Shown here piece by piece: positions 24,292 through 33,159 of a stretch of DNA of 34,635 nt. Source of the DNA: an uncultured Pseudoxanthomonas sp. (GTDB taxonomy: Bacteria; Pseudomonadota; Gammaproteobacteria; Xanthomonadales; Xanthomonadaceae). Position numbers and translations under genes: made by a program. How positions within the stretch are numbered: the first letter of the stretch is position 1; each line of letters begins with the position of its first letter. A model generated the notes under the pieces. The model was not told the origin of the DNA. It ran no database searches and saw nothing but the letters and a program-made list of their open reading frames with translations. The DNA lies in contig CAMPIO010000032.1 in the NCBI GenBank assembly GCA_946886405.1, positions 1 to 34,635 on the forward strand. The letters are read 5' to 3'.

Positions 24292-25170
24292 ATGGCAAAC
24301 GCCCCATCGCCAGACGCCAACGTCTACTTCGTGCCGCACAGTTCCAAGTGGCCGTTCGTGGGCTCCATCGCCATGTTCATCACCATGGTCGGCGTGGCCA
24401 GCTGGCTCAACGACATCTCGTGGGGCATGTGGGCCTTCTACGCCGGCGTCGCGGGCCTGTGCGCCACGCTGTTCATGTGGTTCGGCGACGTGATCCGCGA
24501 GTCGGTGAGCGGCCACTACAACCGCCAGGTGGACGTGTCGTTCCGCATGGGCATGGTGTGGTTCATTTTCTCGGAAGTGATGTTCTTCGCGGCGTTCTTC
24601 GGCGCGCTGTTCTACGCGCGCACCCTGTCGCTGCCGTGGCTGGGCGGCGAAGGCGACGGCGTGATGACCAACAGCCTGCTGTGGGAAGGCTTCTCCGCAG
24701 CATGGCCGAGCGCCGGCCCGGGCCAGGTGGGTGGTCACTTCCAGACCATCCCGGCGTGGGGCCTGCCGCTGATCAACACGCTGATCCTGCTGACCTCCGG
24801 CGTCACCATCACGATCGCGCACCATGCGCTGAAGGCGGGTAACCGCAAGCAGCTGCTGATCTGGCTGGGGGCCACCGTGCTGCTGGGTTGCACGTTCCTG
24901 TATTACCAGGTGGAGGAATACATCCACGCCTACAAGGAGCTGAATCTCACGCTGGGTTCGGGCATCTACGGTTCCACCTTCTTCATGCTGACCGGTTTCC
25001 ACGGCCTGCACGTCACGCTGGGCACGTTGATGCTGGCCATCATCTGGTTCCGCTGCGCCAAGGGACACTTCACCAAGGACGACCACTTCGGCTTCGAGGC
25101 CGTGGCGTGGTACTGGCACTTCGTGGACGTGGTGTGGCTGGGCCTGTTCCTGTTCGTCTACGTGCTGTAA
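24292..25170 (+). CDS. ctaE: Cytochrome c oxidase subunit III
   Basis: 292 aa with seven predicted membrane helices. YFVPHSSKWPFVGSIAMF is the N-terminal pattern. GMVWFIFSEVMFFAAFFGALFYAR carries the conserved Glu in the second helix bundle, and FMLTGFHGLHVTLGTLML and EAVAWYWHFVDVVWLGLFLFVYVL complete the signature. Subunit III has no metal centre; it stabilises proton pumping and lipid contacts. It ends the first transcriptional block of the oxidase locus, with a terminator 22 bp after its stop. Confidence 0.97.
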   Translation: MANAPSPDANVYFVPHSSKWPFVGSIAMFITMVGVASWLNDISWGMWAFYAGVAGLCATLFMWFGDVIRESVSGHYNRQVDVSFRMGMVWFIFSEVMFFAAFFGALFYARTLSLPWLGGEGDGVMTNSLLWEGFSAAWPSAGPGQVGGHFQTIPAWGLPLINTLILLTSGVTITIAHHALKAGNRKQLLIWLGATVLLGCTFLYYQVEEYIHAYKELNLTLGSGIYGSTFFMLTGFHGLHVTLGTLMLAIIWFRCAKGHFTKDDHFGFEAVAWYWHFVDVVWLGLFLFVYVL

Positions 25171-25192
25171 GCGCGGGCGAATCCGCAATGAA

Positions 25193-25217
25193 AAAGGGCC
25201 GGCAATGCCGGCCCTTT
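25193..25217. terminator. Bidirectional terminator between ctaE and the DUF2909 gene
   Basis: AAAGGGCCGGCA-A-TGCCGGCCCTTT is a perfect 12-bp inverted repeat around one base, with AA before it and CCTTTT after it. It lies between two convergent genes and could serve both. Confidence 0.9.
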
Positions 25218-25263
25218 CCTTTTGCTGGTTGGCGCGGCGGGCCGCGCGCGTGACAATGCCCGA

Positions 25264-25485
25264 TCAGCCCGGATTGACGCCGTGCGGCTGGATCCAGCCC
25301 ATCTTGATGGCCAGTACCACCAGCAGGATCAGGCCTACGGACAGGGCGATGCGGCGGGTCAGCGCGTTCACCGTACGCTTGCTCTCGCCCTTATCCACCA
25401 GCATGTAGTACAGGCCTGCGCCCAGGTTCCACACGATGAGGATGAGGAAGGCGATGATCAGCAGGGTTTTCAGCGAATCGTTCAT
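25264..25485 (-). CDS. DUF2909 (twin transmembrane) protein
   Basis: 73 aa with two hydrophobic helices (about residues 6-29 and 45-63) separated by a charged loop DKGESKRTVNALTRRIA. The pattern LKTLLIIAFLILIVWNLGAGLYYMLVDKG is typical of DUF2909. Genes of this family commonly lie beside the SURF1 gene in cytochrome oxidase loci, in opposite orientation as here, implying a link to oxidase assembly, but no function is established. It is divergent from SURF1 with about 89 bp between. Confidence 0.87.
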   Translation of the reverse strand: MNDSLKTLLIIAFLILIVWNLGAGLYYMLVDKGESKRTVNALTRRIALSVGLILLVVLAIKMGWIQPHGVNPG

Positions 25486-25574
25486 GGCGTCCTCGTCGGG
25501 ACCTCGGCAGTGAGGCGCGCATTATCGCTCCACCGGCGTGAGCCGATGGTGGGTGCGACATTCGGACGCAGCCC

Positions 25575-26309
25575 GTGAGCCGGCGCATGCCGCTGCCGAT
25601 CGGATGGACCTTGGCCGTGCTCGCCATGTCGCTGTTCGGCAGCCTGGGTGCCTGGCAGTGGGGCCGGGCCGAGCAGAAGGACGCGATGCTGGCCGACACC
25701 GCGCGCGTGCTGGCCGAGCGGCAGGCGCAGCCGCTTGCCATCGCGGCCCACAGCGCACGCGCGCAGGCGTATGACTGGTCGGCCGGGGAGGGCGAATTCC
25801 TGCCGGTTCCGGCGATCCTGCTCGACAACCAGACGCGCGACGGCCGGCCCGGCGTGCGCGTCTATCGAGCGCTCCAGCCGACGGCTGGCGGCGCGCCCTT
25901 GCTGGTGGAACTGGGCTGGTTGCCGGTGCCGGGTGACCGCACGATGCCGGCCATGGCACCGTTGCAGGGCAGGCACCGCGTGGCCGGGCTGCTGGTACCA
26001 CCGCCATCGGAAGGCATCGCACGGGCGGCGCCCGCGCAACAGGCGGATGGCAGCCTGCTGGTGATCGCGCTGCAGCGGGACGACATCGCCCAGGCGCTCG
26101 GTCTGTCCGGGCTGGCGCCGCGCCTGCTGAAGCTGGACCCCGACCTGCCGCTGGGCCATGCCCGCGACCTCGACATCCTGCCCAACACGTTGCCACCGGA
26201 GCGGCATATTGGCTATGCGGTGCAGTGGTTCGGGCTGGCGGGAGCCGTACTGGTCACGGCGCTGGTACTGACGTGGCGCAGCCGGCGAGGCACGCGAAAG
26301 GGGCAATGA
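25575..26309 (+). CDS. SURF1 family cytochrome oxidase assembly protein
   Basis: 244 aa from GTG 25575; ATG 25587 is the alternative. I prefer GTG because it keeps the basic SRR ahead of the first helix. Topology is SURF1-like: a helix at the N-terminus (LAVLAMSLFGSLGAWQWGRAEQK, with the conserved WQ), a periplasmic domain (DNQTRDGRPGVRVYRALQP, LLVELGWLPV) and a second helix at the end (HIGYAVQWFGLAGAVLVTALVLTW). SURF1 proteins help insert haem a into subunit I. The next gene follows after 26 bp. Confidence 0.92.
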   Translation: MSRRMPLPIGWTLAVLAMSLFGSLGAWQWGRAEQKDAMLADTARVLAERQAQPLAIAAHSARAQAYDWSAGEGEFLPVPAILLDNQTRDGRPGVRVYRALQPTAGGAPLLVELGWLPVPGDRTMPAMAPLQGRHRVAGLLVPPPSEGIARAAPAQQADGSLLVIALQRDDIAQALGLSGLAPRLLKLDPDLPLGHARDLDILPNTLPPERHIGYAVQWFGLAGAVLVTALVLTWRSRRGTRKGQ

Positions 26310-26335
26310 TCGCGCGGGCGTGAGAAAATGCGCCC

Positions 26336-26908
26336 ATGGACCCAAAACCATTCGATCCCGCCCAGCGGCGTCGCGGGCGGTGGATGCTCGTCGCGCTGTT
26401 CGCCTTGTTCTTCGGCACCGTCTTCGGCGCCGGCATCCTGCGTTTCTCCGGCTGGCAGCCCGCCACGCACAAGAACCATGGGGTCATGCTGCAACCGCCG
26501 GTGGACGCGCGCGATCTTTCGCTGACGCTTGCCGATGGCGATCGCTACGACTGGACGCCGGCCGATCGCCGCTGGCGCATCGTGGCCGCGCCATCGCCCG
26601 GTTGCACGCACGCGTGCACCGCGCTTGCGCAGGATCTGGACAAGGTCTGGCAGCTGTTCGGACACAACGCCGACGAAGTCGACATCCTCTGGATAGGCGA
26701 CTACCCCGCGGGGGCCCCACGTCACTCGGCTCTTCGCCAGGTGCGCGCCGACGATCCGCTGCGCGGGCGCCTGCCACAGGTGGAGGACGCGGCAGGTACG
26801 CCGGTCTACGTGATCGATCCCCACGGCTTCATCATCCTGCGCTATGCCCCGGGCTTCGATCCGGCCGGCCTGCGCACGGATGTCTCCAAGCTGATCAAGC
26901 TCATCTGA
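26336..26908 (+). CDS. Sco-like membrane-anchored thioredoxin-fold protein
   Basis: 190 aa. A basic N-terminus (RRRGR) is followed by one membrane helix (about residues 16-36) and a periplasmic domain. Cys90 and Cys94 form a CxxxC motif (GCTHAC), and a distal His163 sits in VIDPHGFIILRY; this triad is the copper-binding arrangement of Sco proteins. Overall similarity to classical Sco1 is weak, and homologues in oxidase loci are usually annotated only as transmembrane proteins or cytochrome oxidase assembly-like. A role in CuA maturation is therefore plausible but inferred. It lies 19 bp before ctaA. Confidence 0.75.
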   Translation: MDPKPFDPAQRRRGRWMLVALFALFFGTVFGAGILRFSGWQPATHKNHGVMLQPPVDARDLSLTLADGDRYDWTPADRRWRIVAAPSPGCTHACTALAQDLDKVWQLFGHNADEVDILWIGDYPAGAPRHSALRQVRADDPLRGRLPQVEDAAGTPVYVIDPHGFIILRYAPGFDPAGLRTDVSKLIKLI

Positions 26909-26927
26909 GCCGCCGCCAGAACCGCAG

Positions 26928-28073
26928 ATGATGAATACCGTCGCACGTCCCGCTTACAAGCATTTCCATCGCATCGCCTGGCTGGCGGTCGCACTGACGC
27001 TGTGCGTCGTCGTGTTCGGTGCATTCGTGCGCCTGTCCGATGCCGGCCTCAGCTGTCCCGACTGGCCGACCTGCTACGGGCGCGCGGCGTGGCCGAAGGC
27101 GGTGGATGAAGCGGCCTCGCACGTCGCCAGCGAGATCCGTCCGTTCGAAACCCACAAGGCGTGGCGCGAGCAGGTACACCGCCACCTCGCCGCGTCGCTG
27201 GGCGTGCTGGTGCTGGTGCTGGCGCTGCTGGCCGCGCGCCGCCGGCGTTGGGGCATCGCGCAGATCCTGGTCGCCGCCGGACTGGTCGGTGCGGCGATCC
27301 CGTTGTACATGCACGGCGAGCATGTGGAGGCGTCGATCCTCGCGATCATCGGCGAAGCGATCCTGTTGTTCGCGGCATTGCGCTGGACGAACATCGACCT
27401 CGCGCGCGCCGGTGCGCTGACGCTGGCGGTGATCATCTTCCAGGCGCTGCTGGGCATGTGGACGGTCACCTGGCTGCTCAAGCCCATCGTGGTGATGGGC
27501 CATCTGATCGGCGGCCTGACCACGTTCTCGCTGCTGGTGTGGATGGCGTGGCGTGCGACCGACCGGCCGATCACGCTGGCCGATGCGACCGTGCTGCGCC
27601 GCTGGCTCATCGGCGGCCTGGTGCTGCTCGGCATCCAGATCGCACTCGGTGGCTGGGTCAGCGCGAACTACGCGGCGCTGGCCTGCGGCCTGGATTTCCC
27701 GAAGTGCGTGGGCCAGTGGGCGCCACCAGCGGATTTCCGTGAAGGCTTCGTGCTGTGGCGCGGGATCGGCGTGGACTACGAAGGCGGCGTGCTCGACGGC
27801 GCGGCGCGCATCGCGATCCAGCTGAGCCACCGGATCATGGCGGTCGTCGTCGCGTTGTATGTGCTGGCGCTGGCGCTGCGCCTGTTCCGCACGCCCGGCA
27901 TGCGCAGCTGGTCGCTGACGCTGATCGTGCTGATCGTCGTGCAGGTCACGCTGGGCATCCTCAACGTCAAGCTCAACCTGCCGCTGCCGGTCGCCGTCGC
28001 GCACAACGCCGGCGCGGTGCTGCTGTTGTTCACCCTGGTCTCGCTGACCGCACGCCTGCGCAGGCCCGACTGA
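26928..28073 (+). CDS. ctaA: Haem A synthase (COX15/CtaA)
   Basis: 381 aa with eight transmembrane helices in two related four-helix halves. Conserved features are [22 protein letters not shown], typical of the proteobacterial type 2 enzyme, the His motifs [24 protein letters not shown] and AHNAGA (haem ligands), and [21 protein letters not shown] with the second Cys pair. It oxidises the C8 methyl of haem O to give haem A for the oxidase. The stop overlaps the ctaB start by one base. Starts with two ATGs (26928 and 26931). Confidence 0.96.
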   Translation: MMNTVARPAYKHFHRIAWLAVALTLCVVVFGAFVRLSDAGLSCPDWPTCYGRAAWPKAVDEAASHVASEIRPFETHKAWREQVHRHLAASLGVLVLVLALLAARRRRWGIAQILVAAGLVGAAIPLYMHGEHVEASILAIIGEAILLFAALRWTNIDLARAGALTLAVIIFQALLGMWTVTWLLKPIVVMGHLIGGLTTFSLLVWMAWRATDRPITLADATVLRRWLIGGLVLLGIQIALGGWVSANYAALACGLDFPKCVGQWAPPADFREGFVLWRGIGVDYEGGVLDGAARIAIQLSHRIMAVVVALYVLALALRLFRTPGMRSWSLTLIVLIVVQVTLGILNVKLNLPLPVAVAHNAGAVLLLFTLVSLTARLRRPD

Positions 28074-29011
28074 TGGGCACGACGTTCCGCCAGTACTGGG
28101 ATTTGACCAAGCCGCGGGTGGTGGCGCTGATCGTGTTCACCGCGATCGTCGGCATGTTCCTCGCCATCGATGGCCTGCCCGATGGTGCGGAACTGTTGCG
28201 CGGTGCATTGGGCTTCCTCGGCATCTGGCTGGCGGCTTCCAGTGCCGCTGCCATCAACCAGCTGCTGGACGCGCGCATCGACGCGAAAATGGCGCGTACC
28301 TCGTGGCGTCCACTGGTGCAGGGGCAGGTGAAGCCCTGGCAGGCGCTGGTGTTCGCGCTGGCGCTGGCGGCGCTCTCGATGGCGATCCTGGTGCTGTGGG
28401 TCAACACCATCACCGCTATCCTGACGTTCGCCTCGCTGATCGGTTACGCGGTGATCTACACCGTGTTCCTGAAGCGCGCGACGCCACAGAACATCGTCAT
28501 CGGCGGTATCGCCGGCGCGGCGCCGCCCCTGCTCGGCTGGGCGACGATGACCGGCATGCAGGGCGAGTGGGACTGGCCGCATGCGCTGCTGCTGGTGCTC
28601 ATCATCTTCGTATGGACGCCGCCGCACTTCTGGGCCCTGGCGATCTTCCGCCGCGACGACTATGCGCGCGCGCTGGTACCGATGCTGCCGGTCACGCACG
28701 GCGTTACCTACACGCGCTGGCAGATCCTGTTCTACACCGTGCTGCTGGTCGAAGTGACGGTGCTGCCGGTGGTGTTCGGCATGAGCGGCTTCTTCTACCT
28801 GGGCGGCGCGCTGGTGCTGGGCGCGGTGTTCCTCTGGTACGCGTGGCGGTTGCTGGATCCGCCGGATGACTTCTTTCCGATGCGCGTCTTCAACTACTCC
28901 ATCGTGTACCTGATGGCGCTGTTCGCGTTCCTGCTGGTGGATCACTGGGTGATGCCGCTGCTGCGGCCTGCGGCGTCGGCTGCCGGCATCGAGTTCGTGC
29001 CGGTGGGGTGA
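28073..29011 (+). CDS. ctaB: Protoheme IX farnesyltransferase (haem O synthase)
   Basis: 312 aa UbiA-superfamily prenyltransferase with about nine membrane helices. The prenyl-diphosphate motif NQLLDARID (Asn62, Asp66, Asp70) is followed by [37 protein letters not shown] and [20 protein letters not shown] complete the CtaB signature. It attaches farnesyl to haem b to give haem O, the substrate of CtaA. Start ATG 28073 uses the last base of the ctaA stop. A paired REP element begins 8 bp after its stop and probably marks the 3' end of the transcript. Confidence 0.97.
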   Translation: MGTTFRQYWDLTKPRVVALIVFTAIVGMFLAIDGLPDGAELLRGALGFLGIWLAASSAAAINQLLDARIDAKMARTSWRPLVQGQVKPWQALVFALALAALSMAILVLWVNTITAILTFASLIGYAVIYTVFLKRATPQNIVIGGIAGAAPPLLGWATMTGMQGEWDWPHALLLVLIIFVWTPPHFWALAIFRRDDYARALVPMLPVTHGVTYTRWQILFYTVLLVEVTVLPVVFGMSGFFYLGGALVLGAVFLWYAWRLLDPPDDFFPMRVFNYSIVYLMALFAFLLVDHWVMPLLRPAASAAGIEFVPVG

Positions 29012-29018
29012 AATCCCT

Positions 29019-29155
29019 GTAGGAGCGACGTCAGTCGCGACCGCACGCCACCAGCACGCACTGCAGTGGCGATGTGCACGGTGTCGCAGCGTTCGTCAGC
29101 AGGGTCCGAGGTGCACGCAGCTCCGTTCGCGCGGTCGCGACTGATGTCGCTCCTA
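29019..29155. repeat. Paired GTAG-type REP element (REPIN-like), copy 2 of family A
   Basis: Arms 29019-29043 and 29131-29155 are inverted copies starting GTAGGAGCGA, nearly identical to those at 2663-2801; the 87-nt spacer is different. The stop codon TAG of the minus-strand phosphatase is part of the GTAG end of the second arm. Confidence 0.87.
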
Positions 29156-29653
29156 CAATGGCTCGGCTGCATCCAGCTTGCCCACCTGCTCCACCACCAC
29201 CGGCTCAAGCGACCTCAATCCCGCCTTGCGACCCAGCTCCAGCGCTTCTTCGCGCGGAACGCCCCGCGCCGCCGCGTCCATCGCCAGCAGCGCGCCGACA
29301 CGATTGCCCGAGGCGCAGTGCAGCAGCACGTTCCCGTCCTGCGCCCTCAGCAGTTCGCCCAGCGCCTTTGCGTTCGCCGGCGTGACGTCGTCCTTGCCGG
29401 TGATCGGCAAGGCGAAGTAGGTCATGCCGAGGCGCCGGGCTTCGGCGGCTTCATCGTAGCCTCGGTCTTCCTGCGGGCCGCGCAGATCGATCACCGTGCG
29501 CACGCCTTCGGATTTCAGGCGCGCGAGGTCGTCCTGCGAGGGTTGGCCGCCGGTGTGGAGGCCGGGTTGCGGCTGGGCGAAGTCGGTGGCCTGCGCAGCG
29601 AGCGACAGGCAGCCCGCCAACAGGAGGGACAGCAGAAGCGGGAAACGGGTCAT
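29153..29653 (-). CDS. Exported PTP-like phosphatase (DUF442 / beta-lactamase hydrolase-like type)
   Basis: 166 aa. Residues 1-22 form a signal peptide; LLAGC (Cys15) also fits a lipobox, so it may be a lipoprotein. The body reads QPGLHTGGQPSQDDLARLKSEGVRTVIDLR, then LLHCASGNRVGALLAM. The loop Cys113 to Arg118 has four residues between (CASGNR), as in DUF442-type phosphatases, not five as in classical tyrosine phosphatases. The general acid region may be ITGKDDVTP. The GAGGAG ribosome site overlaps the dnaG TGA, so the gene is probably translated from the dnaG mRNA. Substrate unknown. Confidence 0.87.
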   Translation of the reverse strand: MTRFPLLLSLLLAGCLSLAAQATDFAQPQPGLHTGGQPSQDDLARLKSEGVRTVIDLRGPQEDRGYDEAAEARRLGMTYFALPITGKDDVTPANAKALGELLRAQDGNVLLHCASGNRVGALLAMDAAARGVPREEALELGRKAGLRSLEPVVVEQVGKLDAAEPL

Positions 29654-29663
29654 CACGGACTCC

Positions 29664-31397
29664 TCAGTGTCGGCCGATGCGGGCCTGCAGCAGGGTGCGC
29701 AGTTCGTACTTGTCGGCTTCGTCCAGGCCCATGCTGCGCTGCTTGGCCTGCAACTCTTCGAGCCGTTGTTGCAGCATCTGCTTCTCCAGCTGCACGGCGG
29801 CGTCGAGGATTTCCTGTCGCCAGCTGTCTTCATCGCCCGGCAGCTCCTGCATCGCCAGCCTCTGCAGGGCGACGGCCTCGTCGCGTTCCGCGAAATGTTC
29901 CAGCAGCACGCCGGTAGTGATGTCGGGGCGCGCATGCACCAGCGCGATCAACTCCAGCAGCAGGTCCATGCCCGCGAGCCGCAACGCAGAGAAGCCATGC
30001 GTGGATTCGATGGACAGTGCCAGCGCGGGTTTGTGCAGCAGGCGCACGATGAGGCTGCGCACCAGGCTGGGTTTCTGGCCCGCCTGCGATGGCGCTGCGC
30101 GCCGTGCCGGTGATGGCGCTGCCGGCGTGGCATTCGCGCTGCCGGCACCGACGCCGGTGATTTCGGTCAGCCGCTGGCGCATCAGGTCGCCGAACGCGCC
30201 ATCGGGAATCTGCGCGAGCAAGGGCCGCGCGCGCTCGGCCAGGCGCGCCTTGCCATCGAGCGTGGACAGCTTGATGTCCTTGGCCAGCTCGTCGAAGAAG
30301 AACTGCGACAACGGCGTCGCCTGCTGCAGCCGCGCATCGAAACCCGCCGCACCTTCCTGCCGCACGATGGTGTCGGGATCCTCGCCATCGGGCAGGAACA
30401 GGAAAAACGCCTGCCGCCCGTCCTTCATGCGCGGCAGCACGGATTCCAGGGCGCGCCATGCCGCGCGCTGGCCGGCGGCATCGCCGTCGAAACAGAAATA
30501 CACATCGGGCGCATTGCGGAACAGCAGTTCGGCATGTTCCGGCGTGGTCGCCGTGCCGAGCGTGGCGACCGCTTCCTTCACCCCGAACTGGAACAGCGAG
30601 ACCACGTCCATGTAGCCTTCGACCACGACCAGCCGCGCGATCTTCTGGTTGGCCTGCTTCACCTGCCACAGGCCGTAGAGTTCGCGGCCCTTGTGGAACA
30701 ACGCGGTCTCGGGCGAGTTGAGGTACTTCGGGCCGTCGTCCTTCTGCAGTACGCGGCCACCGAAGGCGATCACGCGTCCGCGACGGTCGTGGATGGGAAA
30801 CATCACCCGGTCGCGGAACTTGTCGTAGACATGACCACGGTCGTTCTTCGAGAACAGGCCCGCGCGGTCCAGCAGCTTCATCCTGCGTTCGTCGGTGCCC
30901 AGCGCATCCTTGAGTGCGGAATAGCCGTCCGGCGCGTAGCCGATCATGAACTGCGTGCGGATCGCCGCCTCCACACCACGGCCGTCGAGGTAGGTCTTCG
31001 CCTTCTCGCTGGTGTCGAGATTGCGCTGGAAGAAGCGCGCGGCTGCTTCCAGTGCATTGAACAGGTCGCGGGTGTCGTTGTTTTCGTTGCGTTGCTGCGT
31101 CTCGCGCGGCACTTCCATGCCGTTGCGGCGCGCCAGTTCCTCCACCGCATCGAGAAACTCGAGGCGGTCGTAGTTCATCAGGAACGACAGCGCCGTGCCG
31201 TGCGCACCGCAGCCGAAGCAGTGGTAGAACTGCTTGGTCGGCGACACCGTGAACGATGGCGAGCGCTCGTCGTGGAACGGGCAGCAGGCCGAGTATTCCT
31301 TGCCCTGCCGCTTCAGCGGCACGCGTCCACCCACCACCTCGACGATATCCGTCCGGGCGAGCAGTTCGTCGATGAAGGCGTCGGGGATGCGGGCCAT
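29664..31397 (-). CDS. dnaG: DNA primase
   Basis: 577 aa from ATG 31397. The N-terminal zinc ribbon has Cys39, His42, Cys60 and Cys63 (CPFH and CFGC). The catalytic core follows with the TOPRIM motifs LVVVEGYMDVVSL (Glu) and YFCFDGDAAGQRA (Asp pair). The C-terminal about 140 residues, after an Ala/Pro-rich linker near residue 440, form the helical helicase-binding domain. It makes RNA primers at the replication fork with DnaB. In E. coli it lies in rpsU-dnaG-rpoD; here it is divergent from dld by 46 bp and followed by a phosphatase gene, with no rpsU or rpoD nearby. Longer in-frame starts exist but have no homology. Confidence 0.97.
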   Translation of the reverse strand: MARIPDAFIDELLARTDIVEVVGGRVPLKRQGKEYSACCPFHDERSPSFTVSPTKQFYHCFGCGAHGTALSFLMNYDRLEFLDAVEELARRNGMEVPRETQQRNENNDTRDLFNALEAAARFFQRNLDTSEKAKTYLDGRGVEAAIRTQFMIGYAPDGYSALKDALGTDERRMKLLDRAGLFSKNDRGHVYDKFRDRVMFPIHDRRGRVIAFGGRVLQKDDGPKYLNSPETALFHKGRELYGLWQVKQANQKIARLVVVEGYMDVVSLFQFGVKEAVATLGTATTPEHAELLFRNAPDVYFCFDGDAAGQRAAWRALESVLPRMKDGRQAFFLFLPDGEDPDTIVRQEGAAGFDARLQQATPLSQFFFDELAKDIKLSTLDGKARLAERARPLLAQIPDGAFGDLMRQRLTEITGVGAGSANATPAAPSPARRAAPSQAGQKPSLVRSLIVRLLHKPALALSIESTHGFSALRLAGMDLLLELIALVHARPDITTGVLLEHFAERDEAVALQRLAMQELPGDEDSWRQEILDAAVQLEKQMLQQRLEELQAKQRSMGLDEADKYELRTLLQARIGRH

Positions 31398-31443
31398 GGG
31401 ATGCATAGGATGCCACGGCGGGCCACGCCGCCGTCGCGCTACC

Positions 31444-33159
31444 ATGCTCGCCATGCCTGCCGACGCCTTTTCCGACGACGCCCTGCTGGCGCGATTGCGC
31501 GAGGCCGTCGGTCGCACGCACGTGCTGACAGGCGAGCGCGCGACGCGCCGCTATCGCAAGGGCTACCGTTTCGGCGACGGGCCGGTGCTCGCGGTCGCCT
31601 GTCCGGGCACGCTGCTGGAGCTGTGGCGTGTGCTGCAGGCGACGGTGGATGCGGGATGCATCGTCCTGATGCAGGCGGCAAACACCGGGCTGACCGGTGG
31701 CTCCACCCCGGATGGCGACGGCTACGACCGAGGCATCGTGCTGGTCAGCACGCGGCGCATCATCGGCGTACAGCTGCTGGATGGCGGGCGCCAGGTCGTC
31801 TGCCTGCCGGGTGCGACGCTGGACGTGCTGGAGAAGCAGCTTGCGCCGCTGGGCCGCGAGCCGCATTCGGTCATCGGCTCCTCGTGCATCGGCGCGTCCG
31901 TGCTCGGTGGCGTCTGCAACAACTCCGGCGGCGCGCTGGTGCGGCGTGGACCGGCCTACACCGAGCTGGCGCTGTATGCACAGGTGGGCGAAGACGGCGT
32001 GCTTCGGCTGGTGAACCATCTCGGCATCGCGCTGGGCGACACGCCGGAAGAGATCCTGTCGCGCCTGCAGGCGGGCGACTATGGCGTCGATGCCGTCGTC
32101 CACGATCCGGCACTGGCCGCATCGGATCCGTACTACGCCGACCACGTGCGCCAGGTCGACGCGCCCACGCCCGCCCGCTACAACGCCGACCCCTCACGCC
32201 TGCATGAGGCCTCGGGCTGCGCGGGGCGACTGGCGGTGTTCGCCGTGCGGCTGGACACGTTCGAACAGGATACGGCGTCCGTTTTCTACATCGGCAGCAA
32301 CGATCCGGATGATCTCACCGAGGTGCGCCGTCATCTGCTGATCGCCTTCGAGCGGTTGCCGATCGCCGGTGAATACCTGCATCGCGACGCGTTCGACATT
32401 GGTGATCGCTATGGAAAGGACACCTTCCTGCTGATCGACCGCTTCGGCACCGGCAGGGTGCCCGCGGCTTTCGCGCTGAAGAGCCGCGTGGACGGCTGGT
32501 GCGAACGGTTCGGCGTGCCGGGGCTGGCGGACCGCGTGCTGCAGTCGCTGACGGCGCTGCTGCCCGACCACCTGCCGCCGCGGCTGCGCACCTACCGCGA
32601 CTGCTACGAGCACCATCTGCTGCTCAAGGTGTCGACCCGCGATGCGGAGGCGACACGTGCGTTCCTGGGCAGCTTCTTCGGCGAGCGCGAAGGCGATTTC
32701 TTCGCCTGCGATGCGGACGAGGGTCGCAAGGCCTTCCTGCTGCGCTTCGCGGTCGCCGGCGCGGCCGTACGCTATCGCGCGGTGCACGCCGCGCAGGTCG
32801 AAGACATCGTCGCGTTGGACGTCGCCCTGCGCCGCGACGACCGCGCATGGGTGGAGACATTGCCGGCCGAGCTGGCGACCACGATCGTGGCGCGGCTGTA
32901 CTACGGGCACTTCTTCTGCCACGTGTTCCACCAGGACTACATCGTGAGGAAGGGCGTCGATCCGCTGGCGGTGGAACATCGCCTGTGGGACCTGCTCGAC
33001 GCGCGTGGCGCCGAATATCCCGCCGAGCACAACGTCGGCCACCTGTACCGCGCCAAGCCGTCATTGGCCGGGTTCTACCGCGCGCTGGATCCCACCAATA
33101 CCTTCAATCCGGGGATCGGTCAGACCAGCAAGCAGGCGGGATGGGGGGAACAGGAGTGA
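31444..33159 (+). CDS. dld: Quinone-dependent D-lactate dehydrogenase
   Basis: 571 aa from ATG 31444, the same length as E. coli Dld (ATG 31453 is the alternative). The N-terminal FAD-binding domain has LMQAANTGLTGGSTPDG and PHSVIGSSCIGASVLGG. The membrane-binding/cap domain includes GCAGRLAVFAVRLDTFE, AGEYLHRDAFDI and YRDCYEHHLLLK. The end LYYGHFFCHVFHQDYIVRKG and EYPAEHNVGHLYRAKP closely track the E. coli enzyme. It is a peripheral inner-membrane enzyme oxidising D-lactate to pyruvate and reducing quinone, thereby feeding the respiratory chain whose oxidase is encoded upstream. Its TGA lies within the arm of a repeat element. Confidence 0.96.
   Translation: MLAMPADAFSDDALLARLREAVGRTHVLTGERATRRYRKGYRFGDGPVLAVACPGTLLELWRVLQATVDAGCIVLMQAANTGLTGGSTPDGDGYDRGIVLVSTRRIIGVQLLDGGRQVVCLPGATLDVLEKQLAPLGREPHSVIGSSCIGASVLGGVCNNSGGALVRRGPAYTELALYAQVGEDGVLRLVNHLGIALGDTPEEILSRLQAGDYGVDAVVHDPALAASDPYYADHVRQVDAPTPARYNADPSRLHEASGCAGRLAVFAVRLDTFEQDTASVFYIGSNDPDDLTEVRRHLLIAFERLPIAGEYLHRDAFDIGDRYGKDTFLLIDRFGTGRVPAAFALKSRVDGWCERFGVPGLADRVLQSLTALLPDHLPPRLRTYRDCYEHHLLLKVSTRDAEATRAFLGSFFGEREGDFFACDADEGRKAFLLRFAVAGAAVRYRAVHAAQVEDIVALDVALRRDDRAWVETLPAELATTIVARLYYGHFFCHVFHQDYIVRKGVDPLAVEHRLWDLLDARGAEYPAEHNVGHLYRAKPSLAGFYRALDPTNTFNPGIGQTSKQAGWGEQE

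Noticed and set aside
21648..24320. 890-codon open frame on the minus strand across ctaC-ctaD-ctaG
   Set aside because: It is antisense to strongly conserved oxidase genes and rich in His, Arg, Gln and Asp, the usual mirror of high-GC codon bias; no domain is recognisable.
2651..29157. tRNA or small RNA genes in the intergenic gaps
   Set aside because: The hairpins found are explained by terminators and paired REP-like repeats; no cloverleaf pattern with a T-loop GTTCRA was seen.
29830..32145. 771-codon minus-strand frame across dnaG and dld
   Set aside because: It overlaps two confidently identified genes in other frames and has the low-complexity composition of a shadow frame.
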